The notes under the pieces: generated by a model
The model's database searches: none
What the model saw: only the letters and a program-made list of their open reading frames with translations
What the model was told of the DNA's origin: nothing
Part shown: positions 26,260 to 35,108 of the stretch, piece by piece
Layout of the letters: every line of letters begins with the position of its first letter
Position numbering within the stretch: the first letter of the stretch is position 1
Position numbers and translations under genes: made by a program
Assembly: GCA_049647585.1 (NCBI GenBank)
Contig: JBARXY010000004.1
Coordinates: 186,001-250,000 of the forward strand
Length of the DNA: 64,000 nucleotides
Reading direction: 5' to 3'
DNA from: JAGQSZ01 sp049647585
GTDB lineage: Bacteria; Actinomycetota; Acidimicrobiia; Acidimicrobiales; Microtrichaceae

Positions 26260-27567
26260 GGCTGCTCCTCGTCGGCCGGCTCCGACTCCTTTGAACCCTC
26301 GGAGAATTCCTGCGACTGGGAACGCTTGCCCTGGTCGGCCACGTAGTCGTTCCAGTCGATGACGTCGCCACCAAGGAGGTCCGAGAACGTTGCCGCCGCT
26401 GCGGCCTGCATGCCCGGCAGGAAGTGCAGGTGGATCGCCATCGTGAAGGCGACGTTGGCGTGACCGAGGCGCTCGCTCACGATCTTCACGTTGACGCCAG
26501 CCTTCAGCAGAAGAGTCGCGTGCGTGTGCCTCAAATCGTGAAGCGAGATCTTCGGCACGTCGAGCTTGGCGACCTTGCCGTCGAGCACCTGGCTGAACGA
26601 GTGCGGGTGGACCCACGACCCGTCCGCCTTCACGAACACCAACTCGTCGCCCCTGGGCTCGATACCGCCCTTCTCCTCGGCGCGCTCGATCTTCCACGCC
26701 TTCATCACGTCGAGGGTCGTGCGGTCGAGGTCGATCGTTCGGCGGCCGGTTCCGGTCGTCACGTCGGAGTCTCGACGTCGTACGCGATCGACACCAGCGC
26801 CTGACGCACCGACAGCCGGTTCGCTTCGAGGTCCAGATCACACCACCGCAGGCCGAGGATCTCGCCCCGGCGCATCCCCGTGTAGGACGCCGGATGGAGC
26901 CGGTGATCCCGCACAGCATCGAGGAACGTCCGGAGCTGGTCGATCTCCCATGCCTTGATGTTGCCCTCCTGACGGCTCTTCAACGTCGGCGCATCGGCGA
27001 GGGGCACGACGTTGCGCACCACCAAGCCCTTGCGCTGCGCATCCGACATCGCCTTGTTCAACTCATGTGGATGTTGCGCACCGTCTTCGGCGCCAGACCC
27101 GACGGCCCACCGTCCCACTGTCGCCGGCGTCGGTTCCTCCCCTGGGCCCGTGACCCATTGGCCTTCGACTTCTGGCCGAGCGGCTTCTTGCGGCCTTCGG
27201 TCAGCACGGTCGCGTAGAAGAGGTCGAAGTCGTCCGGGGTCAGCCACTCGAGCGGCCGACGGCCGAGCGCCGGCAGCACGTGCAGGTCGATGTTGCGCCT
27301 ATACGAGTCGTAGGTGCTGGCTCGCACCCGCGACTTCTGGATCGGCAGCCACCGATCAGTGAGGTACTGCCCGAAGGCCAGCTTCTCGGTCGGCACCGGT
27401 ACGCCGTCGTGGCGGCGCTTGATCTCGTCAGCGAGGGCCCTCTCGGCGTCGCTGCGCCTGGTCCCCGCCGGGATCCAGGTCCGACGCTTCTTGGCGGTCC
27501 CCGGATCGATGCCGTCGTAGACGACGGCGTAGTAGTAGTTGCCCTTCTCCTGGATGCCTCCGCGCAT
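26256..27567 (-). pseudogene. Tyrosine recombinase (phage-type integrase), inactivated
   Basis: Three successive frames together cover a full integrase. The N-terminal frame (from ATG 27567, AAGGGA site) has the arm-binding start RGGIQEKGNYYYAVVYDG and the SAM-like core-binding domain. A frameshift at about 27060-27070 leads into SDAQRKGLVVRNVVPLADAP and the catalytic Arg in YTGMRRGEILGLRW; a few residues before YTGMR also seem deleted. A second frameshift at about 26760-26775 leads into TGTGRRTIDLD and SLHDLRHTHATLLL (His and Arg) and LGHANVAFTM. The usual T-Y-x-H-x-L-P is here I-H-L-H-F-L-P, so the nucleophilic Tyr codon reads CAC (His). It lies beside the tRNA, as the integrase of the element should. 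Confidence 0.85.
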
Positions 27568-27816
27568 GTGCGGTCCCTTTCGATGTGGATTCCGAAAGAG
27601 ACGCCACGCAGCGTTCGAGGCCGATCCCAGGACGTCCGACGGGAGGGGCGCTGCCGAGATCCACCATTCCGACGGCGAACCCGAACGTCGAGAGTCGACC
27701 ACTCGAGCACGCCGTCAGCAGGGGCCACAGCACCCACGAGACCATCGGACGCGACCGGGCGGCCGTGCCGTTGCGTGACGTCCCGGACCAGCCCGTCACA
27801 ACGCTTCCCAACCCGC

Positions 27817-27837
27817 GGTGTAGAAGGAGGTGTAGAA
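27817..27837. repeat. Direct repeat near attR (candidate arm-type sites)
   Basis: GGTGTAGAA occurs twice at a 12-bp period, between the integrase start and the tRNA. Short tandem repeats at this position are often integrase arm-binding sites; related GTAGAA-containing stretches occur near attL. Function is inferred from position. Confidence 0.35.
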
Positions 27838-27857
27838 CGGAGGCCAGAAAATGCCAG

Positions 27858-27891
27858 AGAGGCCCTCCCGGATGACTCCGAAAGGGCCTCT
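27858..27891 (-). terminator. Terminator-like hairpin downstream of tRNA-fMet
   Basis: Perfect 9-bp arms AGAGGCCCT/AGGGCCTCT surround a 16-base interior, about 17 bases past the CCA end on the minus strand; a short CATTTTC stretch follows. A related, imperfect hairpin sits at the same distance from the attL fragment (13331-13363). Confidence 0.6.
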
Positions 27892-27907
27892 GACCTGGTA
27901 CTTAAGT

Positions 27908-27984
<77 letters not shown>

Positions 27985-28064
27985 GCGTGGAGAGAAAACT
28001 AGTCGCTCGCACCCGTTTCGTTCAATTCAGTTCCAAGGGGCCAAGCTGTTTTCACAGCTGTCAG

Positions 28065-29246
28065 TCAGGCTGGAAAGACGGTGAGTTCGGTCGCTTTGGC
28101 CGTCGCCCACACCAAATCGCCCTCGACCAGCGACATTTCGCCGACGGCTTGGGGTGTCACCTCAGCGACCAGATCCAAGGATCCGGACAGTCGCACTTTC
28201 ACTCGATCGCCCAACAGATCGAAGGCGACGATCCGTAGCTCCCACACGTTGCGCGCACTCGAGTCCGGCCGGACTCGATGCAAGGTGATGGCACTCGGCC
28301 GGATCAGGACGAACACCTCGCTATCGCCGACATCTGCTGCCACGAGCCTTGCCGGACCGCCCGCGCCATCGACCACATCCCCGTCGGCCCCAGCGCCGAC
28401 AACCACTTCATGGCCGTTGGCGACTCCTCTGAGCAGATTTACGCCGAGCAACTCCGCCACATAGGGAGTTCTTGGCCGTGAGGTCACCTCGACGATCGAG
28501 CCGATCTGGGTAACCCGACCCGCCTCCAGAATCAGCACCGTGTCGGCTAGAGCCAACGCGTCGAGTGGATCGTGGGTGACAAGCACCGTCACCCCATCGA
28601 AGTCCGCTAGGTGTCGTCGCAGGTCCCGTCGGGTCACGGCCCGCGTGGATGCGTCAAGCGCCGACAACGGTTCGTCCAGCAACAACATTCTTGGCCCGTT
28701 CGCCAAGGCCCTTGCCAAGGCAACCCGTTGGGCCTGACCGCCGGACAGCTCCGAAGGCCGACTTTCAGCGTGCTCAGCCAGGCCAACGCGTTCGAGCCAC
28801 TCAAGGGCCGTGGCAGCGGCAACTCTCTTCGGCACTCCCCTCGCCCGCGGGCCGAACGCAACGTTCTCCACCGCCGACAGATGCTGGAACAGCAGATAGT
28901 CCTGAAAGACCATCCCCACCGGCCGACGTTCAGGCAGGACATGCACCGCTGACACGAACCCAGGCCCTTCGCCCAAATCATCAGCGCCCGATTCGAACAG
29001 CACAACCTCGTCCAGGACGATCCGTCCAAGGTCGATGTTCTGCAGGCCGGCCAGCGCTCTAAGCAGCGTTGTCTTGCCGGCACCATTTGGGCCCAGTACG
29101 GCCAGGACCTGGCCGGCTTCCACGCCGAACTGCACGTCCAAGGCCAACTGCCCAAGGCTCAGGGACACATCAGCCAACAGGCCCCCAGCGGCCGGCTTCG
29201 CCGACCCGGCCGGACTGGAGCTACGCGAAATAGAGGGATCGGTCAT
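28065..29246 (-). CDS. modC: Molybdate ABC transporter ATP-binding protein
   Basis: A 393-residue ABC ATPase. Walker A GPNGAGKTTLLRAL (about 50-63), Q-loop VFQDYLLF, signature LSGGQAQRVALARAL, Walker B MLLLDEPLSALD, and H-loop VTHDPLDAL are all intact. The C-terminal 100 residues contain a TOBE-like region (RIVAFDLLGDRVKVRL) as in ModC. The ATG overlaps the modB stop (ATGA). It energises molybdate or tungstate uptake with ModB and ModA upstream. Confidence 0.9.
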   Translation of the reverse strand: MTDPSISRSSSPAGSAKPAAGGLLADVSLSLGQLALDVQFGVEAGQVLAVLGPNGAGKTTLLRALAGLQNIDLGRIVLDEVVLFESGADDLGEGPGFVSAVHVLPERRPVGMVFQDYLLFQHLSAVENVAFGPRARGVPKRVAAATALEWLERVGLAEHAESRPSELSGGQAQRVALARALANGPRMLLLDEPLSALDASTRAVTRRDLRRHLADFDGVTVLVTHDPLDALALADTVLILEAGRVTQIGSIVEVTSRPRTPYVAELLGVNLLRGVANGHEVVVGAGADGDVVDGAGGPARLVAADVGDSEVFVLIRPSAITLHRVRPDSSARNVWELRIVAFDLLGDRVKVRLSGSLDLVAEVTPQAVGEMSLVEGDLVWATAKATELTVFPA

Positions 29247-30037
29247 GGCCGGCCCAGCCAACGCTCACGCAACATCACGATCACACCCAGCGACACGACC
29301 AACAACACCAGACTCAACGCCACTGCCACATCGGGATGTGTGTCGAGTTGCAGGTACACCGCCAGCGGCAACGTCTGGGTGCGCCCGATGATGTTGCCGG
29401 CAAACGTGATCGTCGCCCCGAACTCCCCGAGCGCCCGCGCCCAGGCAAGGACCGCTCCTGCTGCCACGGCCGGTGCGATCGCCGGGAACGTGACGCGCCG
29501 GAACACCGTCGTCGGACTCGCACCCAGCGTCGTCGCCGCCTCTTCATATCGTCGGTCCATGGCCCGTAGTCCGGCCTCGACAGTCAGGACGAAGAAGGGC
29601 AGTGCCACGAAAGTCTCGGCCAAGATCGCGCCTGCCGTGGTGAACGTGAACTGGATTCCGAACCAGTCGTACAGGTACTGCCCGAGTATGCCTCGCCGCG
29701 AGAACGCGCTCAGCAGCGCGACTCCTCCCACGACCGGTGGCAACACGAGCGGTAACAGCACTAGTCCTCGCACAAGTGATCGTCCCCGAAAGGCCACCCG
29801 GGCCAAGGTCCATGCGAGCGGCAGGCCGAAGACGACCGACAACACAGCCGCGCATAATGAGCACAGCAGCGACAGCCGCAGAGCGCTTGTCGCCTCGGGT
29901 GTCGTCAGGTCCGCTACGAGGGTCGACCACGAGACCCGTTGGATCAGTCCGATCAACGGCAGTGCGAAGAACGCGACGGCGATACACGACACGAGCACCA
30001 CGAACGCTGGCGGTCGACGCACGACTCCGACACTCAC
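29243..30037 (-). CDS. modB: Molybdate ABC transporter permease
   Basis: A 264-residue inner-membrane permease with about six helices. The EAA-type loop that contacts ModC is visible: YEEAATTLGASPTTVFRRVT (about 165-184). The GTG start overlaps the modA stop (GTGA) and the stop overlaps modC (ATGA), so the three genes are translationally coupled. ALGEFGATITFAGN near residue 207 is typical of ModB/CysT-type permeases. Confidence 0.9.
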   Translation of the reverse strand: MSVGVVRRPPAFVVLVSCIAVAFFALPLIGLIQRVSWSTLVADLTTPEATSALRLSLLCSLCAAVLSVVFGLPLAWTLARVAFRGRSLVRGLVLLPLVLPPVVGGVALLSAFSRRGILGQYLYDWFGIQFTFTTAGAILAETFVALPFFVLTVEAGLRAMDRRYEEAATTLGASPTTVFRRVTFPAIAPAVAAGAVLAWARALGEFGATITFAGNIIGRTQTLPLAVYLQLDTHPDVAVALSLVLLVVSLGVIVMLRERWLGRP

Positions 30038-30909
30038 GGCGCCATAAATCCGAACTCCTTGAGGACCGCCTGTCCCTTGGCGCCGAGGACGTAGTCGACG
30101 AACGCTGCCGCCAGACGAGTGTTGGCGCTGTCGGCAATCTTCGCCACCGTGTACTCGGCCATCACATTGTCAGCATCAGGGATCGGCACGGTCACAACTT
30201 TCCCACCTGCGGTGGATGCGTCGGTCGCATAGACGATCCCAGCAATAGCGTCACCCTCGCTGACAGCGGTGAGGGTGGCTTTGGCGTCCTGGGCGCGGGT
30301 GATCCTCGTTGTAGGAACGCTCACCCCAGCGTCATCCAAGATCTGGTCTGCAAACTTGCCACACGGCGCATTGTCGTTGCACAGCGAAACGACTCCGACG
30401 TCTGCCAAGTCGGCGAGCTTCGAGATCTTCTGAGGATTTCCCGGCTTGGTGACGATGACCAGTTTGTTGCGCGCAAAAGTCTTGGACGTCCCAGAGACGA
30501 GTCCGGCCACCTCAATGGCATCCATCGGGTCGGTGTCCGCGAACGCCGCGACGTCCACGGGCGCTCCCGCTTGGATCTGGGCCGCAAGCTGGCCTGATGA
30601 GCCGAAATTGATGACGACCTTGACAGCCGGATTCGCCTTGACGAAGTCGTCCCTGATCCGAGTGAAAGCCTCGGTGAGCGATGCCGCAGCCGAGACGGTT
30701 ATCTGGCCGGTCAGCTCACGGCCGTTTGCCGAGTGGCCAGTCTCGGGCCCACTGTCGGCACTCGTGGCGCATGCACTCCCGACGACCGCCAACGTTGCCA
30801 GCACCGCGAGCACAACCACGGTCCGCCCGGCAACCATCGCCGCCGACGACGCCTCCGAGTTGTGGTGCCTGAGCCTCCTCATGGCCTCCCTCTCAACTGT
30901 TCTCGCCAT
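30034..30909 (-). CDS. modA: Molybdate-binding lipoprotein
   Basis: A 291-residue substrate-binding protein with an N-terminal signal ending in a lipobox-like VVGSAC (Cys about 46). VSAAASLTEAFTRI (about 72-85), NFGSSGQLAAQIQAGAPVDV (about 100-119) and ITRAQDAKATLTAVSEGDAI are typical of ModA, whose oxyanion ligands lie in the first two motifs. A later ATG inside the first 30 codons would still leave an intact signal peptide. No Mo-sensor (ModE) gene is adjacent. Confidence 0.9.
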   Translation of the reverse strand: MARTVEREAMRRLRHHNSEASSAAMVAGRTVVVLAVLATLAVVGSACATSADSGPETGHSANGRELTGQITVSAAASLTEAFTRIRDDFVKANPAVKVVINFGSSGQLAAQIQAGAPVDVAAFADTDPMDAIEVAGLVSGTSKTFARNKLVIVTKPGNPQKISKLADLADVGVVSLCNDNAPCGKFADQILDDAGVSVPTTRITRAQDAKATLTAVSEGDAIAGIVYATDASTAGGKVVTVPIPDADNVMAEYTVAKIADSANTRLAAAFVDYVLGAKGQAVLKEFGFMAP

Positions 30910-31021
30910 CTACCGTTCCACCACCTCAAACAAGCGGAACCCTTGACAAAGGTGCGGCGGTCGCAAAGACACTACGTGGCCCAACTTGATTACAGGCGAT
31001 GCGACCGGAACGCTGTCCCCC

Positions 31022-32038
31022 GTGAAGTCACCGACACGGTCGAATCCAATTCTCTTGCGCCGCTGCCTGCTGGTCATGTTGGTCCTTGCGCCGTTGACAC
31101 TCAGCAGCTGCGGGTTGTTCAGCAGCGACGGGGACGGCAAACCCACTCCTACCTCGATCGCCCCGCCACCCGAGGTCGACATTGCCTACGGTCCGGTGCC
31201 CGGCTGCCCGGGACCCGGGTCCGACGACCCGTGTGGCGGCTCGCAGACGCTCGACATCTATCGGGCCGATGGCGTGGATCCCAAGGACTCCAAGTCGACC
31301 GACCCTCGTCCCGTGGCGCTCTGGATCCACGGCGGCGGATTCATCGCCGGCGACAAACAGGGTTCACTCTCGCGCTACTACCAGCCGCTACTCGACGACG
31401 GTTGGGACATCGTCGCCATCAACTACCGCCTCAGCAAGAACGGCCAGAACATCTTTCCGACCGCGCTCGGCGATGTGAAGCGGGCCGTGCGTTGGGTCAA
31501 GGCGAACGCGGCGGCCCAGGGTTGGGACGCCAAGGCTGTCGCAGCTATCGGACATTCGGCCGGCGGAAATCTGTCCGAGATGCTCGCCGTGACGGGCAAC
31601 GACCAGGCGCTCGAGCCCGGCGACCTGCCACCCGAGTTGCAGGCGGTCGACTCGACGGTGATCGCGGCTATCGGCGTTTCGGCGGTGTCCGACATGCGCA
31701 CCTTCATGGCCACCGGCTACTTCACCCAGGCCGCCCACGACTACATCGGCTGCGCCAAAGGGTGCGACTCGCTGCTCGACCAGTCCTCGGTCCAGACCCA
31801 CGTCGATGGCGACTCAGCCCCGCTGTTTGCGCTTCACGGGGTTGATGATCCGTGGGCCCAGCCGAGCCAGGGTGAGCTGGTCAAGGACGCCTATGACAAG
31901 GCTGGGATCTCGGACCGCTTCAAATTGCAGATCGTCTCGGATGGGCCGAAGGAGTTCCGGTCCCACGATCTGGACATAGAACGTTGGATTGGCGACATCC
32001 AGGACTTCCTGGAGAGCAAGCTGCCGTCATCGAGCTGA
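31022..32038 (+). CDS. Alpha/beta hydrolase lipoprotein (BD-FAE/HSL-like esterase)
   Basis: A 338-residue secreted esterase. The signal peptide (about 10-31) ends with a lipobox LSSC. The oxyanion HGGGF (about 103-107), nucleophile GHSAGG (about 179-184), acidic VDDPW near 276, and a His in RSHD near the C-terminus form the catalytic set of carboxylesterase/HSL-type hydrolases. Start chosen at GTG 31022, which gives a compact signal peptide; a TTG at 30986 is also open. It is divergent from modA across about 110 bp. Substrate unknown. Confidence 0.85.
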   Translation: MKSPTRSNPILLRRCLLVMLVLAPLTLSSCGLFSSDGDGKPTPTSIAPPPEVDIAYGPVPGCPGPGSDDPCGGSQTLDIYRADGVDPKDSKSTDPRPVALWIHGGGFIAGDKQGSLSRYYQPLLDDGWDIVAINYRLSKNGQNIFPTALGDVKRAVRWVKANAAAQGWDAKAVAAIGHSAGGNLSEMLAVTGNDQALEPGDLPPELQAVDSTVIAAIGVSAVSDMRTFMATGYFTQAAHDYIGCAKGCDSLLDQSSVQTHVDGDSAPLFALHGVDDPWAQPSQGELVKDAYDKAGISDRFKLQIVSDGPKEFRSHDLDIERWIGDIQDFLESKLPSSS

Positions 32039-32048
32039 CGGCAACAGG

Positions 32049-32828
32049 TCAGACGCCTGATCCGTGGCGGCCCTCGCCGCCAACGAAGCGTCCGACCGCC
32101 TCGATCATCTCGGGTGACTTGAGTGCGTCCATTCCGAGTCGAGACTCGTTCTCCATCGCCGCAACGTGATCCAGGTCCCACTGTTCGAGTGAGGACCGAC
32201 GGTCCGTCCGCAGACAGACCTGGGGGAACTCGGCGATCTGCGCGGCGATCTGCCTTGCGACGGTGAGGGTCTCGCCGGGTTTGCAGACCCGGTTCGCCAA
32301 TCCGAAGGAGAGCGCCTCCTCGGCCGACACTGCCCTGCCGGTAAGAATCATGTCCGCCGCCCGGCTCTGGCCGATCAGTCGGGGCAGGCGAACCGTTCCG
32401 CCGTCAACGAGCGGCACGCCCCAGCGTCGACAGAACACGCCGAACACCGCGTCGCTCGCCGCGACCCGCAGGTCACACCAGATAGCCAGCTCCAACCCGC
32501 CGGCCACGGCGTAGCCCTCGACCGCGGCGATCACAGGCTTGTCCAGCCGCATACGGGTCGGGCCCATCGGACCGTCCATCGTCTGGTCGACCGACACCCG
32601 ATTTCCACGCCCTTCGGACACCGCCCCCAGGTCGGCTCCGGCACAGAACGTCCCCGCGGCACCGGTCAGAATCGCGACCGACAACGCAGGGTCGGAGTCG
32701 AAGTCGTTGAACGCCTCGATCAACTGGTCTGCCGCGACCCGGTCGACCGCGTTGCGGACCCCGGGACGGTCGATGGTCACGGTCATGATCGGTCCGTCGA
32801 TGTCGACCTTCACGCTTCGTTCGCTCAC
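32049..32828 (-). CDS. Enoyl-CoA hydratase/isomerase family protein
   Basis: A 259-residue crotonase. The CoA-binding and oxyanion segment AGTFCAGADLGA (about 59-70) and the second oxyanion AVAGGLELAIWCDLRVA (about 107-123) are intact, followed by FCRRWGVPLVDGGTVRLPRL. In classical hydratases the active-site Glu lies in the segment before G-x-P; here the surrounding residues differ, so the exact reaction is not predictable. The GTG overlaps the stop of the upstream 2OG oxygenase (GTGA), so the two are co-translated. Confidence 0.88.
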   Translation of the reverse strand: MSERSVKVDIDGPIMTVTIDRPGVRNAVDRVAADQLIEAFNDFDSDPALSVAILTGAAGTFCAGADLGAVSEGRGNRVSVDQTMDGPMGPTRMRLDKPVIAAVEGYAVAGGLELAIWCDLRVAASDAVFGVFCRRWGVPLVDGGTVRLPRLIGQSRAADMILTGRAVSAEEALSFGLANRVCKPGETLTVARQIAAQIAEFPQVCLRTDRRSSLEQWDLDHVAAMENESRLGMDALKSPEMIEAVGRFVGGEGRHGSGV

Positions 32829-33991
32829 CGTCGTGACTCCTCGCTCGCACCCGTCAGGTCCCGCGAGTCCGGCAGGTCGCGCGAGTCGGGCAAGTCGGGC
32901 AAGTCGGGCGACCGAGGGGCGTCAGGCCGCCCACTTCCACGGTCGAGACGTCGGCCGTCCTCGACCAGGTTGATGGCGTAGATGACCTCGTCCAACAGGT
33001 CGCCGGCTTCGATGCCGGCATAGCGCTGCGGGTTCTCGGCGCTGACGCACTCGTTCATGGGAGCGAGCACCGTCCACGGGGTCGGGTGACAGAACTGCAC
33101 CACCGAATAGCGCTCGCCCGTCTCATTCGGATCGGCAAGGACCTGGTGGACCCCGACCGGAATCACTCCGTTGGTCAGGCGTTCCAACATGATCCCGGTG
33201 TTGATGATGCAGTGACCATCCGGTGGAACCGCGTCAACCCAATGGCCACTCAGCGGCTCACCCGAGTCGTCGACCGCTCCGGGAGGAACCTCGGGGTCTG
33301 AGTCCATGAGCACCTGCAGACCCCGTGCGGTCGCCCGCGGCAGGGCGGTTATCAGATTGATGTCGCCGTGCGCTCCGGCCCACACATGAGGACGCTTGGT
33401 CCCGGTCGAACCCGGCGCTTGGGTCATCGACGGATAGCGGATCGCACGACTGAGCGTGGTGCCGTCCTTGATCATCGCGTCGAAGAAGTTCTCGTGTGCG
33501 CCGAGCCCGATGGCGATGATGCGCAGGAAGCGCCGCTGCAGGTCGAAGGTCCGCTCATGCAGTTCGCCCAGGACGGTGCTGATTCCGGGGACCACGTCCT
33601 CGGGAAACACCGGGTCCATATAACGGTGTGGATACTTGCGACGCAAAGGATGACCTTCGGGGAGCCCGGCACCCCAGTTCAACATCTCCTTCCAGTCCGG
33701 AGCGTCCGACGTTGCCGCCGTTTCGACCAGCAGCCCCGTGTAGCCCCGCTGGCCGTGGGAGCCGGCCGCAATGGACCGTTCCTTGTCTTCGGTCGGGGCG
33801 GTGAAGAACTCGCGCAACTTGCCGTAGGCGTCGTCGAGCAGATCCTCGGACATGTCATGGCTGGTGAAGACGAAACCGTTCTGCAGACTGCGACGAACAC
33901 CGTCCACGACTGCTCGCCTCTGGGACTCGGAGCCCTTTTCGAAGGCGAGCAGATCGACGTCGAGGATTTCGGTAGCGGCGGCCGGCTTCAT
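32825..33991 (-). CDS. Isopenicillin N synthase-like 2OG-Fe(II) oxygenase
   Basis: A 388-residue non-haem iron oxygenase. The N-terminal DIOX_N-like region (FVFTSHDMSEDLLDDAYGKL) and the jelly-roll core are present: H-x-D in WAGAHGDINLITAL, a distal His in VGVHQVLAD, and R-x-S in GERYSVVQF for 2-oxoglutarate. The C-terminal tail is an in-frame repeat-derived stretch (PDLPDLPDSRDLPDSRDL) unlikely to be structured. Its partner is the crotonase immediately downstream. Substrate unknown. Confidence 0.85.
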   Translation of the reverse strand: MKPAAATEILDVDLLAFEKGSESQRRAVVDGVRRSLQNGFVFTSHDMSEDLLDDAYGKLREFFTAPTEDKERSIAAGSHGQRGYTGLLVETAATSDAPDWKEMLNWGAGLPEGHPLRRKYPHRYMDPVFPEDVVPGISTVLGELHERTFDLQRRFLRIIAIGLGAHENFFDAMIKDGTTLSRAIRYPSMTQAPGSTGTKRPHVWAGAHGDINLITALPRATARGLQVLMDSDPEVPPGAVDDSGEPLSGHWVDAVPPDGHCIINTGIMLERLTNGVIPVGVHQVLADPNETGERYSVVQFCHPTPWTVLAPMNECVSAENPQRYAGIEAGDLLDEVIYAINLVEDGRRLDRGSGRPDAPRSPDLPDLPDSRDLPDSRDLTGASEESRR

Positions 33992-34145
33992 TTCCCAGAC
34001 CGTAATCCTCCGGCGAAGCTCGTGGCCTTAGGTCTGCACCTCCGGCGAAGGAGTCCCTCGAAGCGAACTGACCGGAACTAAGGAGTCTCGGGCCGACGGT
34101 TCCGACTCAGAGCTGCACTGAATACACCTGTGTCGACTAGCAGCT

Positions 34146-34397
34146 TCACGAAATCGCAGCCACGAACTTCTGGTACTCGTCGTCGGTGAGGCCATTGATC
34201 TCCAGTTGCTCCAACGACTTGAGGACCGGAAGGGAAGCGAACTCTTCGTCTGTGAGGTCGCGCTGCAAGAGGCTCGCTCCGTGGGTTCCGTCGAGATCGT
34301 GGCTGGCTGCGTCACTCACAGTGTCCACAGTACCGGCACCCTCTGGACCCTGGAAGGGGCCCCAAGGGGCATGCCTACCCCATCCCGGTCCCGGCAA
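34146..34397 (-). CDS. Small protein with two L-T-D-E-E/D-E motifs (SHOCT-like)
   Basis: An 83-residue frame. The C-terminal half reads RDLTDEEFASLPVLKSLEQL then NGLTDDEYQKFVAAIS: two tandem L-T-D-[ED]-[EF/EY] helices reminiscent of the SHOCT motif of short membrane or oligomerising proteins. The first 25 residues are Gly/Pro-rich and the true start may be a GTG further in. No membrane helix is visible. Confidence 0.5.
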   Translation of the reverse strand: MPGPGWGRHAPWGPFQGPEGAGTVDTVSDAASHDLDGTHGASLLQRDLTDEEFASLPVLKSLEQLEINGLTDDEYQKFVAAIS

Positions 34398-34418
34398 AGC
34401 TCGTGGCCTCGTCGGGAG

Positions 34419-35033
34419 CTATTCGTCGACGCTGCGGACCGGCTGTCTCAGGATGGTGCGCAGCTTCTCTGGCGTTGCTCTCCGCGGATCACTCAGGTAG
34501 ATCTCGTGGTGCCTGCCCACCATCTGCAGATCGTTGCCGGGAATGAACTCGCCGTGCATCCGCTCGAGCACCGGGGCTTCGTCGTCGTAGGCGCCGACGT
34601 GCAGCGTCTGCACGCACAGGCCTTCCGACAGGGTCTCGAAGCGGACATCGCCCAGGCGGGTCCGCGGATCCTCGGCCTGAAGTTGTTGAACGACGTCATC
34701 GAACATCGTCTGTTCGATCCAATCCGGCACCAAGATCATCATCGTCCAGTTCCACGAGGACTTGTCCCGGGCCGTCGTGAACGCATCCATGTCGTCGGCC
34801 CACCAGAGTCCCTCCAGTGGCATCACCACGTAGTCCCGCCCGAGGTCACGCTTGCTCGCAAACTTCAGTTTGTAGGCCACCGGATACAGCGCCTCGATCG
34901 AGTCCACATACAGCGGCGAGGAGTTTGGGTCACCGTGACCATCGACCATGAGGTATCGCTGGTCCGGCACCTCGACGATCCGGAACTGGCCGACCTTCGC
35001 GCGGTAGGAGTCGAGACTCTTCTTCAGATCCAT
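34419..35033 (-). CDS. GyrI-like small-molecule-binding domain protein
   Basis: A 204-residue protein resembling stand-alone GyrI-like (SOUL/BacA-fold) domains: KKSLDSYRAKVGQFRIVEVP at the start, DYVVMPLEGLWWADD in the middle and LCVQTLHVGAYDDEAPVL near 145. The strand pattern and the P-L-E-G-L-W-W segment are typical. Such proteins bind or hydrolyse cyclopropanoid or other small compounds. ATG at 35033 has a close GGAG. Confidence 0.75.
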   Translation of the reverse strand: MDLKKSLDSYRAKVGQFRIVEVPDQRYLMVDGHGDPNSSPLYVDSIEALYPVAYKLKFASKRDLGRDYVVMPLEGLWWADDMDAFTTARDKSSWNWTMMILVPDWIEQTMFDDVVQQLQAEDPRTRLGDVRFETLSEGLCVQTLHVGAYDDEAPVLERMHGEFIPGNDLQMVGRHHEIYLSDPRRATPEKLRTILRQPVRSVDE

Positions 35034-35108
35034 CTTCTCCGCCACGGCCCGACTTTGGGGGCGGCGGTCGCCAGCCCTCGATGTCGTCACAGGTCTGGGC
35101 AGATGTCG

